A stretch of 20,496 bases of DNA, from positions 1-20,496 of the forward strand of contig CAZFSF010000041.1 in the NCBI GenBank assembly GCA_964522045.1. The letters are read 5' to 3'. Source of the DNA: Desulfacyla sp964522045. GTDB lineage: Bacteria > Desulfobacterota > DSM-4660 > Desulfatiglandales > Desulfatiglandaceae. The notes beneath the pieces were generated by a model that ran no database searches, was not told the DNA's origin, and was given only the letters and a program-made list of their open reading frames with translations. Within the stretch, counting starts at the first letter, position 1. The number at the start of each line of letters is the position of its first letter. This document shows, piece by piece, positions 1 to 7,543 of the stretch. The translations under genes and the position numbers were made by a program.

Positions 1-1
1 G

Positions 2-508
2 GTCAAGGCCGTCCATATCGACAACCGATCCTATTTTGCCGAACAGCTTGGCGTGGAATTAACAGAGGAAATATCGGCCCTGGATATGGTGAAGCGGGTT
101 TTCAGCACGATTGAAGATCGAGAGGTAAAAGAGAAACTCCTCTCCCATATGGGGAAATATCCTCCAGGCGAGCAACTCAATTACATATTTCAATTCCCCG
201 GAAATCTGAGGCTCTACTTCTTTGGATCGACCCCCGATCCGGAACTCATTCCAATCTTAGAGGGATGTAAGGCCCAGGTCTTGATCCTTCAGGTCCTCAG
301 AGGAAGAGAGGAAGGCGCTGTAGAGGCAGCTTTCAAGTCTGGTGCAGGCATCGTGTTTCCTTCCCATCACGACCCATTTTTCCCGGGGCAAAAGGTGCCA
401 GACCTGAATAAGGTTCGCTCACTTCTTGAAAGAAATGAGGGTGTCCGTTTTATAGAATTAGAAGCTGGTAAGTGGTATGAAATTGATACGGCTGCCAGAG
501 AGACATGA
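2..508 (+). CDS. MBL-fold metallohydrolase, C-terminal part (gene cut by window edge)
   Basis: The reading frame is open to the left edge of the window (codons from position 2), so the 5' part of the gene lies outside. A GTG at 53 could be mistaken for a start but has no reason to be one. About 168 residues are visible. Near the C-terminus the run GIVFPSHHDPFFPG, preceded by a buried strand (QVLILQVLRG), resembles the last metal-binding histidine region of UlaG-like or lactonase-like metallo-beta-lactamase-fold hydrolases. The main HxHxDH motif would be upstream and is not visible, so the family call rests on the C-terminal part only. The stop codon lies 8 bp from the stop of the convergent response-regulator gene. 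Substrate unknown. Confidence 0.6.
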   Translation, partial: VKAVHIDNRSYFAEQLGVELTEEISALDMVKRVFSTIEDREVKEKLLSHMGKYPPGEQLNYIFQFPGNLRLYFFGSTPDPELIPILEGCKAQVLILQVLRGREEGAVEAAFKSGAGIVFPSHHDPFFPGQKVPDLNKVRSLLERNEGVRFIELEAGKWYEIDTAARET

Positions 509-516
509 CGTCTGCC

Positions 517-1011
517 TTAGCCCCGGTCATAGTACTTGAGCGATTCCCAGAAATCCTTATCTCGGTCTTTCCAGTCCAGCCCGAATTTCCTGTCGTAAAA
601 ATCACTGAATCGCTCCATCCATCGCCACAAAAGGCTTTTCCCCTCCTCTTTGGCCTCCAATACATCGTTGATGTATGTGACAATGTTTTCCATTTCCTCT
701 TTAGGCACATAGGAGGCAGCCCCGTCCTTCAAAGATTTAACTGTATCTTCAGGGCTCAGTGCGTGGGCGGTCAGCATCACCGCGATGACCTTTCGCTCGA
801 CGGCAATCTCAAGGAGCTTATACCCGTCAACCCCCATAATATCCAGAATAGCCAAATCGAAGTATTGAGTTGTCAGCAGGTCTTTGGCCTCAAGGAAATC
901 GGAGGCCTTAACCACATCACACATGGATAACAGATCTTCCAATGTGGCCAAAACATCCGGTTCATCATCCACAATGAGTACTCTCTTTCCATCTAACAGA
1001 CTTTTATTCAT
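517..1011 (-). CDS. Stand-alone response regulator (receiver domain, no DNA-binding domain)
   Basis: The protein has 164 aa. Residues 9-120 form a CheY-like receiver: acidic pocket D15-D16 in VLIVDDEPD, phosphoacceptor D57 in LAILDIMG, T81 and K104 (YVPK). After the receiver comes a short tail of about 45 residues rich in W, F, Y and charged residues (LLWRWMERFSDFYDRKFG...) and no recognisable output domain. It may therefore work through protein contacts or as a phosphorelay intermediate. The ATG at 1011 was chosen because AAGGAGA precedes it at a good distance. An upstream in-frame ATG at 1032 adds seven residues but would place that site inside the coding region. No histidine kinase lies in the window. 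It is separated from the upstream GT2 gene by a heptamer array. Confidence 0.85.
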   Translation of the reverse strand: MNKSLLDGKRVLIVDDEPDVLATLEDLLSMCDVVKASDFLEAKDLLTTQYFDLAILDIMGVDGYKLLEIAVERKVIAVMLTAHALSPEDTVKSLKDGAASYVPKEEMENIVTYINDVLEAKEEGKSLLWRWMERFSDFYDRKFGLDWKDRDKDFWESLKYYDRG

Positions 1012-1030
1012 GATCGTATCTCCTTTTTTC

Positions 1031-1042
1031 ATCCATCCATCC
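1031..1042. repeat. (ATCC)3 tetranucleotide run
   Basis: Three copies of ATCC lie directly upstream of the response-regulator ribosome-binding site (GGAT repeated on the coding strand). It is short and may be chance, but it sits beside a heptamer array in the same 77-bp spacer. Confidence 0.6.
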
Positions 1043-1063
1043 CCCTATTACGACTTCCAATCT

Positions 1064-1119
1064 CTGCCTACTCCCTACTGCTTACTGCCTACTCTTCACC
1101 GCCTACCCCATACTCCTCA
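1064..1119. repeat. Heptanucleotide array, unit CTGCCTA (TAGGCAG on minus strand), 8 imperfect units
   Basis: Consecutive 7-mers read ctgccta, ctcccta, ctgctta, ctgccta, ctcttca, ccgccta, ccccata, ctcctca. The period is exactly 7 with no indels. The array starts in the spacer between the GT2 and response-regulator genes and runs into the GT2 gene, encoding its last nine residues and its stop codon. Other heptamer families occur at 17433-17583. Confidence 0.85.
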
Positions 1120-1940
1120 TGCATTCTGCCAGGAAGCTGCAGATAGAAGTCACCCTCATCCCTCTTCCCACGCTTGATGCAACCTGTTCCGTAGATCCGG
1201 CATTTCAAAGAGAGTTCCGCAATGGCTGCCCCTAATTGTTTGTCGTTAAGTATCTCACCCTTTATGAGCTTGACAAGAGCCCTTATCCTGAACCGATCCA
1301 TCCCCTTGTACCGGGAGGATAACTGGTCGGGATGGCCACCCTCTTTCACGATTAGTTTCTCATTGATCAGATGAACGGGGTAGCGGCAGGCAATCCTGAG
1401 CCAGAGATCGTAGTCTTCACAGACCGGCAAATCTTCATCGAAGAGCCCTATTTCTTCTAAGAGTGATCGTCTCAGCATCACTGCCGATGGACTGATAAGG
1501 CACAGTTTCAAAGAAGGTTCAAACACGTCTCCGGAAGGTTTAAGGTGCCTTGTTTTTGGGTTGGCATAGCGCCCGTTCCTGATCCAGATCTCATCGGTCT
1601 GGCTGATCATGGCCTCGGGATGGCTCTTAAAAAACGAGATTTGCACCCCTAATTTTTCAGGTAGCCAGTAATCATCGGAATCGAGGAATGCAACAAGGGG
1701 GGCGCCTGATCCTCTGATGCCGGTGTTCCTTGCCGCAGAGACGCCCAGATTGGACTGATGTCTCATAAAGCTGATCTTATCCCCGAACTGGCGCATGGCA
1801 TCTCTGGTTCCGTCTGTTGACCCGTCGTCTACCACTATGATTTGGTAATCAGTAAAGGTCTGGTAGAGGACCGACGAGATCGCCCTTGCCGCCTTCAGCG
1901 CCCTGTTAAATGCTGGTACTATGATGCTTACGGCTGCCAT
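1089..1940 (-). CDS. Family 2 glycosyltransferase (GT-A fold)
   Basis: The protein has 283 aa and transfers a sugar from a nucleotide-sugar donor. The N-terminus VSIIVPAFNRA is typical of GT2 strand 1. IIVVDDGSTDGT carries the nucleotide-binding D38-D39, FLDSDDYW (D87-D90) is the metal-binding DXD region, and CEDYDLWLR (E175-D176) matches the ED catalytic-base motif. There are no membrane segments, so it is cytoplasmic or peripheral. The start overlaps the end of ispH-UbiA by 13 bp, indicating translational coupling; no separate Shine-Dalgarno is obvious. The last residues (EEYGVGGEE) and the TAG stop are encoded by a heptamer repeat array, so the natural C-terminus has probably been replaced or trimmed. 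Acceptor and donor are unknown; cell-surface polysaccharide is the usual role. Confidence 0.9.
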   Translation of the reverse strand: MAAVSIIVPAFNRALKAARAISSVLYQTFTDYQIIVVDDGSTDGTRDAMRQFGDKISFMRHQSNLGVSAARNTGIRGSGAPLVAFLDSDDYWLPEKLGVQISFFKSHPEAMISQTDEIWIRNGRYANPKTRHLKPSGDVFEPSLKLCLISPSAVMLRRSLLEEIGLFDEDLPVCEDYDLWLRIACRYPVHLINEKLIVKEGGHPDQLSSRYKGMDRFRIRALVKLIKGEILNDKQLGAAIAELSLKCRIYGTGCIKRGKRDEGDFYLQLPGRMHEEYGVGGEE

Positions 1941-3670
1941 AAAAAGGTTTGCCAGATCAAGGCCAGGAGCCCGGTGAGGAGGAAATTGCTTTCGACTAAG
2001 GCTTCAAGGGCAATCCCGGGGTAGAGCCACTGCTTTTCATAGGCCACAAGAGAAAGCGACAGAGTAAAGAGCGTGACAAGCATTAAATAGCAGAAACAGT
2101 TTGCAATACCGAGGATCGGGCTGACAATCAGGATAAAGGCGCTTGCGATGAGGACAATTTTCAGAAGCAGGAGAGTGCGTCTTTCACCTAATGTAATCGG
2201 CAGCGTTTCGGTTCCAACCATCAGATCTCCCTGTACCTGGAAGAGACTGAAGAAAATTGCCCTGGCATAGCTCCATGAAAATACGACCAAGCCGGTTATG
2301 ATCGCCGGCAACAGCTTTCCGCCTATTGTCTCGAGCATCGGCAAGACAGTGATAACGGCTACCCATGCAAGGGCCTCGGACAGACTCCTTGACCCCGGAA
2401 TATCCTTGATCTTGACGTAGTGGTATTTGTGACGAAATTGTTCAGGAACAAGGGGAATACTGTATATGATTCCCAAGAGGCTCAAGGCTGTCAAGGCGAT
2501 GAAGGTGACAAATCCAATCATGTAGGAAAGCGCCAAGGCCATTATAATGGCCGTAATGCCCGTTATGTTCAACAGGCACTTGTGTGTTTGAAGGAAAGTC
2601 GCCCTGTCAGGATCATTATAGGCGCTGGCTCCCTTGTCTAAGAAGCGATTGAAAACATGCATGGCATAGAGGTAGAGGAATGTCAGGAGAGGAAAGGCGA
2701 AATTCGGCTCCCTTCCTGCCAACATGGATGCAGCGTAAGAGAAAGAAAAAGCTCCTAATGCCACAATCAGATTGCTCATCACTAAGAACCTGAAGGCCTG
2801 TTTTGCCCAACGCGTGAGAAAAATTTCCCTATGGCTACGGATACCTTCTATCTTTTTCAGTACGTTTTTTATCATCCAGTGCGGAGTAGATGCCCCTGCT
2901 GTGAGACCAATAACCTTCATCCCCAAGAGTTTATCTCTGTTCAGGTCTTTTTCAGTCTCCACATGGAAAGTGGGCAGATGCTCCCCTTTGGATATCTGAG
3001 CGAGGCGCTGGGTATTACCGCTGTGATACCCGCCCACCACTACAACAGCATCCACCTGACCCTTAAAGGTCCTGACCTCCTGTTGCCTTTCCTGCGTTGC
3101 GTCGCAGATAGTGTCAAAAACTAAGAGATCCGGGAACCGTTTTTTCAGGGCCTTTACCACACTGCTGAAGTTTTTTTCATTCTGCGTTGTCTGTGCAACG
3201 ACAAAGGGGCTATCCATATGGGGTAGACCGGCAACGTCATCTTCCCCCTGAATAACATGGGCCAGGATTTTGCTATAACCCATCAGGCCGATAACCTCGG
3301 CGTGATCTCGATCTCCCACAATTATCGCTGAGCGGCCTTTATTCGTATGATGTCGAATAATTTCCTGTACCCGGGTCACTTTTGGGCATGTGGCATCGAT
3401 AACCCTGAGGCCTGTCTTTTCGAGCGCCAGGAGTTGCTCTGGCGGAATACCGTGGGCCCTTATCACAATCCGCCCTTTCTTCAGACCATTGAGGTCATCT
3501 GTGACCTTCGCACCCTTCGTCTCAAGGAGATCGAGAACCTGCTGATTGTGAATCAGCGGACCGAAGGTAAAGAGAGGACCCTCCTTTTTGTTGGTTTCCG
3601 CCATCACTATCTCCATGGCACGGCGGACACCCATACAGAATCCCGCTGTCTTTGCTAATATTACCTTCAT
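1928..3670 (-). CDS. ispH: IspH (HMBPP reductase) fused to a UbiA-family prenyltransferase domain
   Basis: The protein has 580 aa in one uninterrupted frame. Residues 1 to about 278 are IspH/LytB, the last enzyme of the MEP pathway, making IPP and DMAPP at a [4Fe-4S] cluster. The three cluster cysteines C12, C95 and C189 are present, with H41, H73, H123, E125 and the SGN (217-219) and S261 ligands of HMBPP. From about 290 to the end are 8-9 hydrophobic segments with UbiA features: NRFLD...NDPDR (341-356) resembles the first Asp-rich motif, KDIPGS (422-427) a conserved loop, and GDLMVGTETLPITLG (481-495) the second motif. UbiA enzymes prenylate aromatic or other acceptors in the membrane. E. 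coli IspH is about 316 aa and stands alone. The start overlaps the dusB stop as ATGA, with GGAGAG just upstream. The IspH call is certain; the acceptor of the UbiA half is unknown. Confidence 0.93.
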   Translation of the reverse strand: MKVILAKTAGFCMGVRRAMEIVMAETNKKEGPLFTFGPLIHNQQVLDLLETKGAKVTDDLNGLKKGRIVIRAHGIPPEQLLALEKTGLRVIDATCPKVTRVQEIIRHHTNKGRSAIIVGDRDHAEVIGLMGYSKILAHVIQGEDDVAGLPHMDSPFVVAQTTQNEKNFSSVVKALKKRFPDLLVFDTICDATQERQQEVRTFKGQVDAVVVVGGYHSGNTQRLAQISKGEHLPTFHVETEKDLNRDKLLGMKVIGLTAGASTPHWMIKNVLKKIEGIRSHREIFLTRWAKQAFRFLVMSNLIVALGAFSFSYAASMLAGREPNFAFPLLTFLYLYAMHVFNRFLDKGASAYNDPDRATFLQTHKCLLNITGITAIIMALALSYMIGFVTFIALTALSLLGIIYSIPLVPEQFRHKYHYVKIKDIPGSRSLSEALAWVAVITVLPMLETIGGKLLPAIITGLVVFSWSYARAIFFSLFQVQGDLMVGTETLPITLGERRTLLLLKIVLIASAFILIVSPILGIANCFCYLMLVTLFTLSLSLVAYEKQWLYPGIALEALVESNFLLTGLLALIWQTFLWQP

Positions 3671-4689
3671 GACTCTCCGACCCCCAGCCTTTCTCTTTCT
3701 GAATCTACTTTCAGCCCTCGATCCCTTAAAAGAGTCTCGAAATAATTATCCATTGCGCTGATCATCGTATTGAAATCATTAACCCCTGTAAAGGACCCAC
3801 GAAAGCGGCTGCTGTGAGGCAAACCCTTTGTATAGCGCAGGAGGAGCCCCCGCATGATCTTGGAGGCCCTTTTTTCTCCTAACAGATCGGACAGGAACTT
3901 GAAATGCTCAATGATGATAGCCCTCCGATCAGATAATCCCGGTAGACTTGGTTTTAATCCGTTACCCAAGTCCAGGATCTGTTTGAAGAGCCAGGGGTTT
4001 CCAATTGCGCCCCTGCCGATCATCACTCCATCACATCCGGTCTCTCTTATCATATCAAGGGCAAGTGATGGATCAGAGACATCTCCGTTACCGATAACGG
4101 GAATCTTGAGTTCTGTTTTGACTTCTCTGATGATTTTCCAATCGGCCTTCCCTGAAAACCCTTGGGTTACAAACCTCGGGTGTATGGTGATGGCATCGGC
4201 GCCGCACTCTTCTATGATCTTGGCTGTTTCACCTACGCCGGGCATTCCGGGCGACCATCCGGCTCTGATCTTTACGGTCAGGGGAACGGAACAGACCTTA
4301 CGGACGGCTGAAACAATGTCTCTTACTTTATCAGGGGAACGGAGTAGAGCGCCCCCGGCGCCCGTCTTGACGATCTTTCTTGCGGGACAGCCCATATTGA
4401 TATCCACAATATCAGCGCTTGCGTCCACAACCATCTCGGTGGCTTCAGCCATTACATGGGGATCATAACCGAATATCTGGACAGAGAGGGGCCTTTCTTC
4501 TTGAGAACTCTGTAGATATCTGAAGGTCTTCTCATGATTCCTTATGAGGCCCATTGCGCTGATCATCTCGGTGGTGACCAGACCCGCCCCAAGTCTTTTT
4601 ACAATAAGGCGAAATGGCAGATTGGTAATGCCTGACATGGGGGCCATGATGAGCCGGTTTTTCAATTTCAAGGTGCCTATTTTTAACAT
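3667..4689 (-). CDS. dusB: tRNA-dihydrouridine synthase, DusB type
   Basis: The protein has 340 aa and is an FMN-dependent enzyme that reduces specific uridines of the tRNA D-loop using NADPH. The TIM-barrel N-terminus LIMAPMSGITNLPFR is the Dus signature. Catalytic C101 lies in DINMGCPARKIVKTGAGGALL, VKIRAGW gives the RNA-contacting lysine/arginine region, ITIHPR and PVIGNGDV line the FMN site, and GVMIGRGAIGNPW is the phosphate-binding loop. Length and motif order are normal for DusB. Its stop overlaps the ispH-UbiA start by 4 bp. No strong Shine-Dalgarno is seen before the ATG, and the gene starts 46 bp after the stop of the corrinoid-activator-like gene, so it may share that transcript. 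Confidence 0.95.
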   Translation of the reverse strand: MLKIGTLKLKNRLIMAPMSGITNLPFRLIVKRLGAGLVTTEMISAMGLIRNHEKTFRYLQSSQEERPLSVQIFGYDPHVMAEATEMVVDASADIVDINMGCPARKIVKTGAGGALLRSPDKVRDIVSAVRKVCSVPLTVKIRAGWSPGMPGVGETAKIIEECGADAITIHPRFVTQGFSGKADWKIIREVKTELKIPVIGNGDVSDPSLALDMIRETGCDGVMIGRGAIGNPWLFKQILDLGNGLKPSLPGLSDRRAIIIEHFKFLSDLLGEKRASKIMRGLLLRYTKGLPHSSRFRGSFTGVNDFNTMISAMDNYFETLLRDRGLKVDSERERLGVGES

Positions 4690-4735
4690 ATTTAAACGGA
4701 GTCGTTGCTACATTCCCGGACATATCCTTGATGTG

Positions 4736-6610
4736 TCAGTATGCCACTGAAGGGAAGAGTTTACGGTTGGTATGTGGGAGAAAAAGGGCGGCAATGTACT
4801 CATCTGTAAAGGGCTGGTAGGTTGAAAGCTCGATATTTGTCATTGATCTTGAAATATTGACGCATGTCTCTATAGCCGATTCTGAAAGGAGGCACATGCG
4901 TGCCCCTGTCAGGGAACTGTTCCCGATGAATTGAATTTTCTCTCGCGGGATATCCGGCAGGAGACCGATCGCTATGGACTTGGGGATATCCAAAAAACTA
5001 CCGAACCCGCCAGCCACGTAAAATGTATCTATCATCTCAAACTCGAGTCCGATATAGTCGGTCAGCGACTTGATGGCGGCGAAAACCGCCCCTTTTGATT
5101 TTATAAGGTTATCGATATCCGACTCGGTAATGATAACTGCCGTACCCGATTCGGTGTCATCAGGATGTGCGATGACATATTGCGGGACGTTGTCCTCAAT
5201 CCTGAGCCGGTCATCCGGTCGATCTCTATTGAATTTTCCTCCCGAGTCTATAATGCCGTTTTTGACGAGTTCATAGATGCAGTCGATCAGGCCTGAACCA
5301 CAGATCCCTCTCGGCCTGGCGTTCCCGATGGTTTGGTATTCGAGCCGGCCGTCTGTGATCTCTATCTTCTCAATGGCCCCCTTTATGGCGCGCATGCCGC
5401 AGCGGGTGCCGCCTCCCTCAAAGGCAGGCCCGGCCGAGGCGGAACAGCACACCAGCCAATCCTTATTGCCGATGGCAATCTCGCCGTTAGTGCCAATATC
5501 GATCAGCCCCCTCACCTCTTCATGTTCCGGGATACCGCACGACATCACCCCGGCCACGATATCCCCACCCACATAAGAGGCAACACAGGGGATGGTTTCC
5601 AGAACACCGCGGGGACTAATCTGAATGCCAATCTCTTCAGCACGGATCTGGGGGAACTCATCGGCAGTGGGCACATAAGGGTCCAGCCGGATGGAACAGG
5701 GAGACAGGCCCAAGAGAAAATGGCTCATGGTGGTATTCCCGGCGGCTACGATGGCGTTTATTTCATCAGTGGGGACGTCCTTTTCTTTGCACAGCTTTCT
5801 TATGAGCTGGTTGATATTTTTTATCACAGCTTTCTGAACGGGTTGGAGCCCACCCTTTCCGCAGGCAAAGATCACCCTCGATATGACATCCTCTCCGTAA
5901 CTCGCCTGTTGATTGTGGCATCCTTCCGAACCGAGCAGTTTGCCTGTGTTCATATCCACCAACTGGGCCACGACCGTCGTCGTTCCCACGTCAACGGCGA
6001 CGCCGTAATTGGCGTTAGACGTATTCAGGGAATCTATTTTCAGGATACGGTAACTATTCCCCTTTCTGGCAATAGTCACTGTGATCTTCCAATCGTTTTG
6101 ACGGAGCTTGTCAGAGAGGCCTTGGAGACAATCCAAAGGTATGTCAAAGGCGTGCCACCCGAGTTGTTTCCTCAACTCCCTTGATATACGTTCAATATCG
6201 GGGACATTGTCTTCAATGGTCGGCTCCGGTAGTTCCAAATATATCTTTTTTGCGATAGGCTTAAGTTCGAACTTAGCGGTTTCATCGGTCGCCCCCCGGA
6301 TCAGGATTTGTGAGTCTTCCATTCTCGATTCAGGCGGAATCACGATCTCGAGATCGTCATGCACCTCTGTCTGGCAGGCAAGGACGTAACCCTTCATTAT
6401 TTCATCTGCAGAAAAAAAGCCTTTTGCATGTTCTTCAGCCTCGGCCCGTCCTTTAGAGACCTGGATGCGGCATTTACCGCAGACACCTTCACCACCACAA
6501 AGGTTATTTATGAACAGATCTGCATTTTGAGCCGCTTCTGCGATTGTTGTGCCATCATCTACCTCAACGGATTTATCAGCGGGCAGAAAATGGATGGTAT
6601 ATTTTTGCAT
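4736..6610 (-). CDS. Ferredoxin-ASKHA protein of the corrinoid-activator family (RACo/AcsV-like, DUF4445)
   Basis: The protein has 624 aa. Residues 1-95 are a plant-type [2Fe-2S] ferredoxin domain with C38, C44, C47 and C79 (CGGEGVCGKC...C). A linker region follows, then an ASKHA ATPase-like core with VAVDVGTTTVVAQL (204-217), VAAGNTTMSH (288-297), GLIDIGTNGEIAIGN (368-382), ASAGPAFEGGGTRCGM (391-406) and VAGGFGS (532-538). Characterised relatives use ATP to drive reduction of inactive Co(II) corrinoid in methyltransferases or in the acetyl-CoA-pathway corrinoid protein. GGAG stands 7 bases before the ATG. A TetR-type gene lies 91 bp upstream on the same strand. No corrinoid protein or methyltransferase gene is in the window, so its partner is unknown. 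The family call is firm; the exact role is inferred. Confidence 0.9.
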   Translation of the reverse strand: MQKYTIHFLPADKSVEVDDGTTIAEAAQNADLFINNLCGGEGVCGKCRIQVSKGRAEAEEHAKGFFSADEIMKGYVLACQTEVHDDLEIVIPPESRMEDSQILIRGATDETAKFELKPIAKKIYLELPEPTIEDNVPDIERISRELRKQLGWHAFDIPLDCLQGLSDKLRQNDWKITVTIARKGNSYRILKIDSLNTSNANYGVAVDVGTTTVVAQLVDMNTGKLLGSEGCHNQQASYGEDVISRVIFACGKGGLQPVQKAVIKNINQLIRKLCKEKDVPTDEINAIVAAGNTTMSHFLLGLSPCSIRLDPYVPTADEFPQIRAEEIGIQISPRGVLETIPCVASYVGGDIVAGVMSCGIPEHEEVRGLIDIGTNGEIAIGNKDWLVCCSASAGPAFEGGGTRCGMRAIKGAIEKIEITDGRLEYQTIGNARPRGICGSGLIDCIYELVKNGIIDSGGKFNRDRPDDRLRIEDNVPQYVIAHPDDTESGTAVIITESDIDNLIKSKGAVFAAIKSLTDYIGLEFEMIDTFYVAGGFGSFLDIPKSIAIGLLPDIPREKIQFIGNSSLTGARMCLLSESAIETCVNISRSMTNIELSTYQPFTDEYIAALFLPHTNRKLFPSVAY

Positions 6611-6701
6611 TGATTATCTCCAAAAGTTTCACGCTGTGTCCGGTGTATTTATCGAGAAACAGGCTTCGTATTCCACCGGGTGCAGGGATTTTGAAAAAGG
6701 G

Positions 6702-7319
6702 CTATTTTCTGAGCGAATAAAGGATGTTTGACAACTGAAGATCAATATATTTATCAAGGGTGAGACGCTTCTTAAAATGCCATCGCTTTAAGATCCACAT
6801 ATGCGCGGCAATAATAATATTGTATGCAGTTAAATCAACATCCACCTTCTTGAAAACGCCTTTCTTGATGCCTTCATTGATCATTTCGCAGAAAATATTG
6901 CTGACCTCCACTTCCAACTGCATAATGCGCGCCTTGGATGCCTTGTCAAGGGAATTGGATTTCTGGTAAATCAACAGGGCCTTTTCCCTTTGCTGGTCAA
7001 CTACCTTAAAATAAAGCCTTGCCGCAATTGCCAGTTTTTCTTCGGGATCATCTATCCCCTGGATCATCCTGAGGAGGTTCTCACGGAAGATACTCAAGAC
7101 ATCCTCCATGATCATTCGCATGATCGCCGATTTCTTTTTGACATAATGATAGGTGACCGGCAGACTCACCCCTGCTGTTTCGGAAATTTCTTGAATTGAG
7201 GTGGCATTAAAGCCCTTTTTGACATAGAGCGCACTGGCCACATCAATGATTTTTTTCCTTACCTTGTCCGCATCCGTTATCTGATCGAGCACTGTTAATT
7301 TTTGTTTACATCTTTCCAT
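6702..7319 (-). CDS. TetR/AcrR-family transcriptional regulator
   Basis: The protein has 205 aa. An N-terminal TetR DNA-binding domain (about 18-64) ends in the helix-turn-helix TSIQEISETAGVSLPVTYHYVKKKSAI, with the typical Y-x-YF-like recognition end (TYHYV). The remaining 140 residues form the helical ligand/dimer domain, with FKVVDQQREKALLIYQKSN and a C-terminal helix; this resembles the regulators of fatty-acid or acyl-CoA genes, though only loosely. It lies between the divergently read PaaK-like ligase gene and the corrinoid-activator-like gene and could control either. A consensus promoter with an overlapping TTGAC inverted repeat lies about 140 bp upstream, which suggests autoregulation. 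A weak GGTGA precedes the ATG. Confidence 0.9.
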   Translation of the reverse strand: MERCKQKLTVLDQITDADKVRKKIIDVASALYVKKGFNATSIQEISETAGVSLPVTYHYVKKKSAIMRMIMEDVLSIFRENLLRMIQGIDDPEEKLAIAARLYFKVVDQQREKALLIYQKSNSLDKASKARIMQLEVEVSNIFCEMINEGIKKGVFKKVDVDLTAYNIIIAAHMWILKRWHFKKRLTLDKYIDLQLSNILYSLRK

Positions 7320-7464
7320 ATGTTTTCACCGTATTGGAAAGGGCGTAGAATTTTCCCACGCCAAATCAGGGATTGTAACAATTTGGCCTTTTTACAAAAA
7401 ACATCATCAGCTTACCGGCCTTTTGTCATAGATTAAATAATAAAAATGCCCTTTTTCAGGAAAA

Positions 7465-7493
7465 ATTATAGGGAGATTTGACGTGAGTGTCAA
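7465..7493 (-). promoter_or_regulatory. Sigma-70-type promoter for the TetR gene
   Basis: On the minus strand TTGACA (7493-7488) and TATAAT (7470-7465) both match consensus perfectly, with a 17-base spacer. The predicted leader to the TetR start at 7319 is about 140 nt. Confidence 0.75.
7478..7493. promoter_or_regulatory. Candidate operator: TTGAC-N6-GTCAA inverted repeat
   Basis: TTGACGTGAGTGTCAA has 5-bp perfect arms and overlaps the -35 box of the TetR promoter. Further TTGAC boxes occur at 7515 and 7525, exactly 10 bp apart. TetR proteins usually bind 14-20 bp palindromes near their own promoter, which fits. Part of the symmetry comes from the -35 sequence itself, so this is tentative. 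Confidence 0.4.
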
Positions 7494-7514
7494 GGTAGAA
7501 CCGACTTTCTTTAG

Positions 7515-7543
7515 TTGACACATCTTGACCAAAAGGACAAAAT
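7515..7543 (+). promoter_or_regulatory. Possible promoter for the PaaK-like ligase gene
   Basis: TTGACA (7515-7520), a 17-base spacer and CAAAAT (7538-7543, 4 of 6 matches) read toward the ligase gene with a leader of about 155 nt. It is back to back with the TetR promoter; the two -35 boxes are 21 bp apart. Confidence 0.4.

Noticed and set aside
505..930. A plus-strand open frame of 141 codons
   Set aside because: It is antisense to the response regulator, which has all its active-site residues.
3854..4468. A 204-codon open frame on the plus strand
   Set aside because: It is antisense to dusB and its composition (Ser, Pro, Ile-rich) is that of a shadow frame.
5333..6184. A 283-codon open frame on the plus strand
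   Set aside because: It lies wholly antisense to the corrinoid-activator-like gene, whose motifs are unmistakable, and shows no protein-family features.
4736..6610. Simple 2Fe-2S ferredoxin or oxidoreductase
   Set aside because: Only the first 95 residues are ferredoxin; the rest has ASKHA phosphate-binding motifs and no flavin or NAD site.
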